Assembly: GCA_016879935.1 (NCBI GenBank)
Contig: JAACJQ010000260.1
Location: 1-37,380 of the forward strand
From: Archangiaceae bacterium
Lineage (GTDB): Bacteria > Myxococcota > Myxococcia > Myxococcales > Myxococcaceae
Length of the DNA: 37,380 nucleotides
Reading direction: 5' to 3'
The translations under genes were made by a program, and so were the position numbers. Below the pieces are notes generated by a model that searched no databases, had not been told where the DNA came from, and worked only from the letters and a program-made list of their open reading frames with translations. Positions 31,825-37,380 of the stretch are shown one piece after another. The stretch's first letter is position 1; the number at the start of each line of letters is the position of its first letter.

Positions 31825-32781
31825 TCACGCCGACTTCGCTTCCACCGGCGGCTCCACCTTGGCGCTCTTCTCGAGTCGCCCAATCACTGCGTCGATGAGC
31901 GCCTGCACGTCGCTGGCGCCCTTCGAGTCACGGTCGAACGCGAAGATCGGCATGCCCTCACTCGAGGCCTGCGCGAACCGCGTGCACTGCCGCACCACCT
32001 GCGGCATCAGGTATTCGGGGTAGTGCGTCTTGAGCGCCTCGAGCGCTTCCTTCGCGAGCTTGAAGGTCGCGTTGAACGCGTTCACCACGATGAAGACGTG
32101 GTCGAGCACGTGGCCGAGATCTTCTTCGAGGCTCTGCACCGTCTCGAACAACAGCTTGAGGCCGTGGAACGAGAGGAAGTCGGCGAGCACCGGCACGATG
32201 AGATCGTCGGCGGCCATCAGCGCGTTCAGGTTCAGCAGGCCGAACGAGGGCGGCGCGTCGAAGATGATGAAGTCGTAGTGCGCCTCGACCTCTTTGAGCG
32301 CGTTCTTCAGCTTGAACTCGCGCCCGGCCATCGGCATCAGCGCGAGGTCGACCGTCGACATCGAGAGGTTCGAAGGAATGAACTCGAGGTTCGGCAGCTG
32401 CGACTTCTGAATCGCCTGCGTGATGGGCGCCTTCTTCACCAGCACGTTGAGCAGCGTGTGCTGAAAGTCTTCGCCTTCGAAGCCGAGGCACTTGGTGGCG
32501 TGGCCCTGGCTGTCGAGGTCGACGAGCAGCACGCCGTAGCCCATCTCGGCGAGCCTCCACGCGTACGAGGTCGACAGCGACGTCTTGCCGGTGCCGCCCT
32601 TGAAGTTGAGGAAGAGCTGCTTTCGCGTGCCGACCGAGGGCGGGTAGAGGTTGAGCTTCGCGCGCAGATCCCACACGTCTTCGGGCGAGAAGACGTCTTT
32701 CTCGAGCGACGCCTTGAGGGCCTTCGGCGTGATGTGCAGCAGCTCGGCGGCCTGCTTCGGAGTGTAGGAAGGCGTTTCCAT
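31825..32781 (-). CDS. pomZ: PomZ-like ParA/MinD-family ATPase
   Basis: 318 residues. Start METPSYTPKQ at 32781 is preferred over 32820: counting from it gives KGGTGKTS with Gly62 and Lys66, and VDLDSQGHATKC with Asp90, the same numbers as the published M. xanthus PomZ mutants (G62, K66, D90). Deviant Walker A is at 61-67, the Walker-B-like region IIFDAPPSFGLL at 172-183, and basic residues including Arg264/Arg268 may contact DNA (K268 in M. xanthus). The first 55 residues (TPKQAAELLHITPKALKAS) resemble a small helix-turn-helix. ATP-bound PomZ dimers bind DNA nonspecifically and link the PomX/PomY cluster to the nucleoid. Lies between pomY (13-bp gap) and pomX. Confidence 0.95.
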   Translation of the reverse strand: METPSYTPKQAAELLHITPKALKASLEKDVFSPEDVWDLRAKLNLYPPSVGTRKQLFLNFKGGTGKTSLSTSYAWRLAEMGYGVLLVDLDSQGHATKCLGFEGEDFQHTLLNVLVKKAPITQAIQKSQLPNLEFIPSNLSMSTVDLALMPMAGREFKLKNALKEVEAHYDFIIFDAPPSFGLLNLNALMAADDLIVPVLADFLSFHGLKLLFETVQSLEEDLGHVLDHVFIVVNAFNATFKLAKEALEALKTHYPEYLMPQVVRQCTRFAQASSEGMPIFAFDRDSKGASDVQALIDAVIGRLEKSAKVEPPVEAKSA

Positions 32782-32794
32782 GCGTGAGGGTTCC

Positions 32795-34588
32795 TCAGGC
32801 GACGAAGTACTTGTGGCCACGGCGAACGACCTGGCCTTGTTCCATGAGCGCCGCGCACGCTGCGCGGACCGACTCGAGTGACGTGTTGAGAGAGGTCGCC
32901 AGCACGTCGGCGGGCTGACCGCGAATCGCCGCGCGCAGCTCGACGAGCACGGCCTTCATGACGCTGGCGTCGACCGCGGGTGGGGTGTGCTCGAGCACGG
33001 CCACGGCGACGCGCGACGGAGCGGCTCCCGTGTGAAGCGCCGACTCGTGGTGCACGGCCGGCGTCGCGCGGTGCGAGAGCACGACCTGCTCGACGACGGA
33101 GGGCGCAGCGACGCTCACGGCGGTGGCGACGGAAGCGCCAACCTCGTGCTGTGCGGTCCGATGGGCGCTGAGATTCGCGCCGGTCGTGCTGCGCGTGAGA
33201 GGGCCGCCCACGACGGCGTCGTGGTGAGCGCTACGAGCGGAAACCTCGTGTCGCACGGTCGTGTGGTCCGCAGAGGAGGCGCCAACCTCGTTCCGTGCAA
33301 CGGCAGCGGCCTGGACGGGTGCACGCTGCTCCGAGGCCTTCGGCAGCGCGGCGACGACCTTCGCCTTCACGGGGTTCGACGGCACCTGCGCGAGCCGACG
33401 CACTTCGCGGCGGCGCTGGGCCTCGTCGAGCTCGACGAGCTGGCTCACGTCCTGTCCGAGCTGCCGTGAGAGGGCCTGACTCGCCGAGCGGCGAACCCGC
33501 ACCTCCGGGTCTCGCATGGCCTGCATCAGCCACGGGCGCGCCGACTCCATGCCGCTGGCGCCGAGCACCAGCGCCGCGAGCGAGCGCACGTCGGGGTTCT
33601 CGTCACGAATCGCCGTCTCACCGAGCTCGAGCGCCGACGGCCCGCGCAGCCCGAGCGCCAGCAGCGACGCGCGACGACGCACGGCGGGGTCTGGATCTTT
33701 CACGGCAGCCGCGAGGTGCGGGCCGGCCTGCGCCGGGTCGAGCTTGAGCAACGCCTTCAGCGCCGCGATGCGCACCTCGGCCGCCGGCGAGCTCAGCTGC
33801 GGCACGATGACGGGAATCGCTTCGACCTTCGCGAGCGTCGACAGCGCGTTGAGCAGCGCGACCTTCACCGGCGCATCGGTCTCGGCATGCAGCGCCGTCG
33901 CGAGCGCGGGCGCAGCAGCCGGGTGTGCCAGCGCGGTCAGTCGCTCCGCAGCGCGCGCACGGGCCGACGGGTCTGGTGCAGAGAGCTCGCGCACCGAAAA
34001 GCCGAACAGCGCCTCTTCCGAGCGGCCGGGGAAAGGGAAGGCGCGCTCGAGCGAGGCGAGCTCGTCTTTCGACACCGTGAGGCGCCCCTGCGACTTCAGG
34101 CTCTCGGCTTCTTTCGTGATGAACGACGGCTCGGGTTCGACCGCAGCGACGGGCGCGGACTCGACCGGAGCATTCACCAGCACCGGTGTGCCAGCCGCTT
34201 CGTCACGCTCACGTCGCAGCAGCACTTCACTGCGCAGCTCCGAGATGAACGAGGCGAGGTTGAACGGGTCGTGGCCGTCGGCGTGGTTCAGCTTCGAGGC
34301 CTCGAGGATCTTGCCCAGCAGCTCGGCCCGTTCACGTCGCAGCGCCTCGGCGAGGTTCGCGCTCTCTTCACGCTCGGCGTGGGCGCGCGTCGCCCGCACC
34401 TCGAGCTCGGCCACCACGCGGCGCAGATCGATCTCCCGCTGCGAGGCCTGCGCAAGCTCGGCACGCAGCCGCTCCCGCTCGGCACACGCCGTCGACAAGT
34501 CGTTCGTCAGCTGCGACGCGCGAGCTTCGAAGTAGACGATTTTTTCGAGCGCGCTTTTCAGCAACGCGTCGGGGCGCTCCTGGCTCAC
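32795..34588 (-). CDS. pomY: PomY-like HEAT-repeat protein of the PomXYZ cluster
   Basis: 597 residues, GTG start (AAAGG upstream). N-terminal coiled coil at 10-100 (ERERLRAELAQASQREIDLR), HEAT repeats at about 200-380 (ARARAAERLTALAH, VKVALLNALSTLAK, VRIAALKALLKLD, VRRRASLLALGLRG, VRRSASQALSRQL), a low-complexity Ala/Val/His-rich region at 410-540, and a small helical C-terminal domain at 544-597 that looks like a winged helix (MKAVLVELRAAIRGQPADVL ... QGQVVRRGHKYFV). The order coiled coil, HEAT, low-complexity matches M. xanthus PomY (682 residues), which forms condensates on PomX and stimulates PomZ ATPase. First gene of the pomY-pomZ-pomX unit. The winged-helix reading is inference. Confidence 0.88.
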   Translation of the reverse strand: MSQERPDALLKSALEKIVYFEARASQLTNDLSTACAERERLRAELAQASQREIDLRRVVAELEVRATRAHAEREESANLAEALRRERAELLGKILEASKLNHADGHDPFNLASFISELRSEVLLRRERDEAAGTPVLVNAPVESAPVAAVEPEPSFITKEAESLKSQGRLTVSKDELASLERAFPFPGRSEEALFGFSVRELSAPDPSARARAAERLTALAHPAAAPALATALHAETDAPVKVALLNALSTLAKVEAIPVIVPQLSSPAAEVRIAALKALLKLDPAQAGPHLAAAVKDPDPAVRRRASLLALGLRGPSALELGETAIRDENPDVRSLAALVLGASGMESARPWLMQAMRDPEVRVRRSASQALSRQLGQDVSQLVELDEAQRRREVRRLAQVPSNPVKAKVVAALPKASEQRAPVQAAAVARNEVGASSADHTTVRHEVSARSAHHDAVVGGPLTRSTTGANLSAHRTAQHEVGASVATAVSVAAPSVVEQVVLSHRATPAVHHESALHTGAAPSRVAVAVLEHTPPAVDASVMKAVLVELRAAIRGQPADVLATSLNTSLESVRAACAALMEQGQVVRRGHKYFVA

Positions 34589-34660
34589 GTGAGGGCCTTT
34601 CGTGCCGGTTTGGCTGACCGTAGCGGCCTGTAGCGGCTTGTCTCTTTTTTGACCGGCGGC

Positions 34661-34689
34661 ACCCTATGTGGCACGCGCGCGTATGTAAA
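34661..34689 (-). promoter_or_regulatory. Candidate promoter of the pomYZX unit
   Basis: On the minus strand TTTACA (34684-34689) and TAGGGT (34661-34666) are separated by 17 bp, a good spacing for a sigma-70-type promoter; the -10 match is partial. It lies about 72 bp upstream of the pomY GTG. The leader between carries a tandem pair GTAGCGGCCT/GTAGCGGCTT (plus-strand sense). The 34589-34849 interval otherwise holds small hairpins: GGCCG-ATTTAC-CGGCC (34740-34755) and GGGCG-GTTTT-CGCCC (~34801-34815). Confidence 0.45.
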
Positions 34690-34849
34690 CCCCTGGATCT
34701 CTTGAGGAATCCGAAGGCACACATCCCAAATCGCGCGCAGGCCGATTTACCGGCCTCGAAGTGACGTTCGCGCAACGCGAAAAACGAGTGTCGTTTGAGG
34801 GGCGGTTTTCGCCCTTGCAGCGCCGCTCGGGTGATTCGAGGGTGCCGGC

Positions 34850-35473
34850 ATGGTTCAGGTCGACCCGCATCCGCTCCTCGACACGCGCTGGTTCGTCACC
34901 ACGTTTCCGAAGCCGCTCGGCGAGCTCGGGCGCGTCGAGGCCATCATGTCGTTGCTCTCCACGACGGCGACGGCGCCGCTCTCGTCAGACGACGCGGTTC
35001 GTTCGGCGGTGCGCGAGCTGCTTCGTCACGGCGGCTACAAACCGACGGGCCGTGGCAAGCCGGCGTCGGAGTATCTGATTCGTGCGGTTGGTGAAGGCGC
35101 GCTCGGCTCCATCAACGCAGCGGTCGATGCTTGCAACGTCGTCTCGCTGCACTCGGGGTTGCCCATCAGCGTCGTCGACCTCTCGCTGGCGAAGGCGCCG
35201 TTTCGCGTGGGCCTCGCTGCGGAAGGCAGCGCGTACGTCTTCAACCAGGGTGGGCAGACCATCGACCTCGGCGGGTTGCTCTGTCTCTTCGACGCCGACG
35301 GGCCGTGCGCGAACGCGGTGAAAGACGCGCAGCGCACGAAGACGACGCCACAGACGACGAAGACGCTGTCGATTCTCTGGGGCACCACCGCGTTGGCGGG
35401 GAGAACGCAGCGCGCCGTCGAGTGGTACCGCTCGTTGCTCGAGGCCAGCGGCGCGACGACGAGCGACGCCTGA
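34850..35473 (+). CDS. B3/B4 tRNA-binding domain protein
   Basis: 207 residues; ATG preceded by GAGGG. The central part YKPTGRGKPASEYLIRAVGEG, INAAVDACNVVSLHSGLPISVVDL, FRVGLAAEGSAYVF and KTLSILWGTTALAGRTQRAV follows the B3/B4 domain of phenylalanyl-tRNA synthetase beta chain, which also occurs as a stand-alone protein of unsettled function (possibly tRNA editing or amino-acid binding). No membrane segment. Monocistronic-looking, with the pom promoter region upstream and the tryptophanase leader downstream. Editing activity is not shown by the sequence. Confidence 0.85.
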   Translation: MVQVDPHPLLDTRWFVTTFPKPLGELGRVEAIMSLLSTTATAPLSSDDAVRSAVRELLRHGGYKPTGRGKPASEYLIRAVGEGALGSINAAVDACNVVSLHSGLPISVVDLSLAKAPFRVGLAAEGSAYVFNQGGQTIDLGGLLCLFDADGPCANAVKDAQRTKTTPQTTKTLSILWGTTALAGRTQRAVEWYRSLLEASGATTSDA

Positions 35474-35504
35474 CGGTCGCCTGAGCCGCAGCTCGGTGCC
35501 ATCG

Positions 35505-35534
35505 ATGCACGCGCCCACCGCGTGGTTCGTGTGA
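35505..35534 (+). other. Nine-codon ORF with a Trp codon upstream of tnaA, possible leader peptide
   Basis: ATG CAC GCG CCC ACC GCG TGG TTC GTG TGA encodes MHAPTAWFV. In E. coli the tnaA leader TnaC senses tryptophan through Trp12, inside a W-F-N run; this ORF shares only the W-F. It has no clear Shine-Dalgarno and no proline at its end, so it may be chance. It lies 118 bp before the tnaA start. TTGACG, a -35-like hexamer, follows at 35584-35589. Confidence 0.2.
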
Positions 35535-35651
35535 GTTCGCAGTGCGCCGCGTCGGCCACGTCTCGGCTCTGACGTTCGCCCGTTTGACGAGACTCAATCG
35601 CGCAAACGATGCACGCGGAGCACGCGCGCGACCGGACTAAGCAGCGCGTTC

Positions 35652-37028
35652 GTGAACGACTTCCGCACCATCATCGAGCCCTTCCGCATCAAGTCCGTCG
35701 AGCCCCTTCGTCTGTCGACGCGCGAGGAGCGTGAAGCGCGGCTCCGCGAGGTGGGCTTCAACCTGTTCGGTCTGCACTCGGCCGACGTGCTCATCGACCT
35801 GCTGACGGACTCGGGCACGGGCGCGATGTCGGCGGAGCAGTGGGCCGCGCTGCAGCGTGGCGACGAATCGTACGCCGGCTCTCCGTCGTTCTTCCGTTTC
35901 GAAGCGGCGGTGAAGAACCTCTTCGACTTCAAGCACGTCATTCCGACGCACCAGGGGCGCGCCGCCGAGAAGATTCTGTTCTCGGTCGTGGGTGGCCGCG
36001 GAAAGGTCGTGCCGTCGAACACGTTGTTCGACACCACGCGCGCGAACGTCGAAGCGAGCGGAGCCACGGGCGTCGACCTGCTCTACCCGGCGGGGCGGCA
36101 GCCCTCGGTTCCGCACCCGTTCAAGGGCAACCTCGACGTCGAGGCGCTCGAGCGGCTCATCGGCGAGCACGGCCGCGACCAGGTGCCGCTCGTGCTGGTG
36201 ACGGTGACGAACAACTCGGGCGGCGGTCAGCCGGTGAGTCTCGAGAACCTGCGGGCGGTGCGCGCGGTGTGCGATCGCCACCAGATTCCGCTCTTCCTCG
36301 ACGGCTGCCGCTTCGCCGAGAACGCGTGGTTCATTCGCCAGCGCGAGCCGGGCCAGGCGCACCGCGACGTCGTCGACATCGTGCGCGACATGGCCAGCGT
36401 CGCCGACGGCATGACGATGTCGGCGAAGAAGGACGGCATGGCCAACATCGGCGGGGGGCTCGCGCTCGACGACGATGCGTGGGCGCTCAAGTGCCGCAAC
36501 CTGCTCATCCTCACCGAGGGGTTTCCGACGTACGGCGGGCTCGCGGGGCGTGACCTCGAGGCCATCGCGCAGGGCCTGTCAGAGATCGTGCAGCACGACT
36601 ACCTGCGCTACCGCGTGCGCTCGACGGAGTACCTCGGCGAGGCGCTCCAGAAGCTCGGAGTGCCCATCGTGGTGCCCATCGGTGGCCACGCGGTCTACCT
36701 CGATGCACGCGCGCTGCTGCCGCACCTCACGCCGCTCCAGTACCCGGGGCAGGCGCTCGCGGTGGCGATGTACCGGGAAGGCGGCGTGCGCAGTTGTGAG
36801 ATCGGCACGGTCATGTTCGGGCTATCGCCGGACGGCACCGAGAAGCCGGCCGCGATGGATCTCGTTCGACTCGCGATCCCTCGGCGCACGTACACGCAGA
36901 GTCACATGGACTTCGTCATCGAGGTCGTGGAGCGCGTCGCAAAGCAGGCGAAGCAGCTCAAGGGGCTGCGCATCGTCGAACAGCCGCCTGCGTTGCGGCA
37001 CTTCTCGGCGCGCTTCGCAGAGCTCTGA
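35652..37028 (+). CDS. tnaA: Tryptophanase (tryptophan indole-lyase)
   Basis: 458 residues, GTG start. Pyridoxal-phosphate enzyme that splits L-tryptophan into indole, pyruvate and ammonia. Family motifs: GDESYAGSPSFFRFEAAVKN (~70-89), IPTHQGRAAEKIL (~97-109), FLDGCRFAENAWFI (~215-228) and the PLP-lysine run MTMSAKKDGMANIGGG (Lys259/260). Two positions separate tryptophanase from tyrosine phenol-lyase: Ile384 in CEIGTVMFG (Ile in TnaA, Arg in the phenol-lyase) and His450 in LRHFSARF (His463 in E. coli TnaA, Phe in the phenol-lyase). Both favour tryptophanase. Length matches the family (~470). No tnaB permease is adjacent. The stop is followed by the 46-bp repeat array. Confidence 0.93.
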   Translation: MNDFRTIIEPFRIKSVEPLRLSTREEREARLREVGFNLFGLHSADVLIDLLTDSGTGAMSAEQWAALQRGDESYAGSPSFFRFEAAVKNLFDFKHVIPTHQGRAAEKILFSVVGGRGKVVPSNTLFDTTRANVEASGATGVDLLYPAGRQPSVPHPFKGNLDVEALERLIGEHGRDQVPLVLVTVTNNSGGGQPVSLENLRAVRAVCDRHQIPLFLDGCRFAENAWFIRQREPGQAHRDVVDIVRDMASVADGMTMSAKKDGMANIGGGLALDDDAWALKCRNLLILTEGFPTYGGLAGRDLEAIAQGLSEIVQHDYLRYRVRSTEYLGEALQKLGVPIVVPIGGHAVYLDARALLPHLTPLQYPGQALAVAMYREGGVRSCEIGTVMFGLSPDGTEKPAAMDLVRLAIPRRTYTQSHMDFVIEVVERVAKQAKQLKGLRIVEQPPALRHFSARFAEL

Positions 37029-37057
37029 AGGTCGGCGGACACGGCGTGGCGTTCAAG

Positions 37058-37380
37058 GCGAACGCAACTCCGACCACTGCCTCGGTGGTTGAACTCGTTG
37101 TCGGCGAACGCAACTCCGACCGGCTCAGTGGTTGAACTCGTCTCGGCGAACGCAACTCCGACCACCGGCTCGGTGGTTGAACTCGTTCTCGGCGAACGCG
37201 ACTCCGACCCGCACCTCGGAGGTTGAACTCGTTCTCGGCGAACGCAACTCCGAATACCGGCTCGGTGGTTGAACTCGTTCTCGGCGAACGCAACTCCGAC
37301 CACCGGCTCGGTGGTTGAACTCGTCTCGGCGAACGCAACTCCGACTGCCGGCTCGGTGGTTGAACTCGTTCTCGGCGAGC
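37058..37380. repeat. Tandem array of ~46-bp hairpin-forming repeats, continuing past the window
   Basis: Repeat starts (GCGAACGCAACTCCGA core, or near variants) at 37058, 37104, 37146, 37192, 37238, 37284, 37329 and 37374: spacings 46, 42, 46, 46, 46, 45 and 45 bp. A unit reads GCGAACGCAACTCCGACCAC, then CGGCTCGGTGGT, then TGAACTCGTTCTCG. The centre ACCACCG-GCT-CGGTGGT is a 7-bp hairpin, and CGTTC-TCGGC-GAACG across each junction is a 5-bp hairpin. The centre varies a little between copies (e.g. CCGCACCTCGGAGG at 37208-37221), sometimes keeping partial pairing. It lies 29 bp after the tnaA stop. Confidence 0.9.

Noticed and set aside
31204-32787. Long plus-strand frame across pomX and pomZ
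   Set aside because: It is the antisense of two well-supported genes, and its composition is typical of a GC-rich shadow.
37058-37380. CRISPR array (regular repeats of about 30 bp with short intervals)
   Set aside because: The intervals are nearly identical (variants of one hairpin), not diverse spacers; no cas genes are seen.

Overview
The window is about 37 kb of high-GC DNA (by eye roughly two thirds G+C) from the chromosome of a Myxococcota bacterium. Three things point there: a secreted HELGH metalloprotease ending in a MYXO-CTERM-type tail (TGCGCS, a hydrophobic helix, RRR); a complete PomX/PomY/PomZ cell-division positioning cluster, known from myxobacteria such as Myxococcus xanthus; and the many lipoproteins, hybrid histidine kinases and secreted proteins with PDAG-rich linkers. 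No phage, IS element, rRNA or tRNA was recognised.

Layout. 1-2.8 kb: 3' part of a long-chain acyl-CoA synthetase, converging on a two-gene minus unit (small cytosolic protein, then a membrane-anchored protein with a Link-like C-terminus). 3.0-5.0 kb: PAS histidine kinase whose 3' end runs into an array of ~97-bp tandem repeats. 5.1-12.2 kb: MYXO-CTERM metalloprotease, secreted helical protein, PhzF-like protein behind a 12-bp inverted repeat, then lipoprotein / hybrid kinase / methyltransferase on the minus strand and an AT-hook protein. 12.2-18.3 kb: two di-haem cytochrome loci on the minus strand, separated by plus-strand membrane genes. The first, a beta-propeller/cytochrome fusion, is interrupted by an in-frame amber codon. 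18.6-20.7 kb: STAS-like, AhpD-like and HEAT-repeat proteins. 21-23.7 kb: coupled pair encoding a KPVIYLYP-motif secreted protein and an exported MEMO-family protein. 23.7-30.6 kb: seven co-directional genes, four junctions of which overlap: CHASE2 cyclase, SH3-like protein, two M48 metalloprotease paralogues (the second frameshifted), small membrane protein, lipoprotein esterase, beta-propeller membrane protein. 30.7-34.6 kb: pomY-pomZ-pomX on the minus strand. 34.8-37.0 kb: B3/B4-domain protein and tryptophanase, followed by a second array (~46-bp hairpin-forming repeats) that runs off the window.

How genes work together. The best-defined system is PomXYZ: PomX and PomY form the mid-cell cluster and PomZ is the ParA-type ATPase that positions it over the nucleoid. 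The PomZ residues match the published M. xanthus numbering exactly (G62, K66, D90), which fixes its start codon. The 23.7-30.6 kb block looks like one envelope-oriented operon headed by a membrane-bound nucleotide cyclase. Two genes (amber at 12457-12459; one-base deletion near 28015) are broken in otherwise intact reading frames, so they are either recent lesions or sequence errors. Several starts lack a Shine-Dalgarno sequence and have a TAnnnT hexamer 7-9 nt upstream, suggesting leaderless transcripts.
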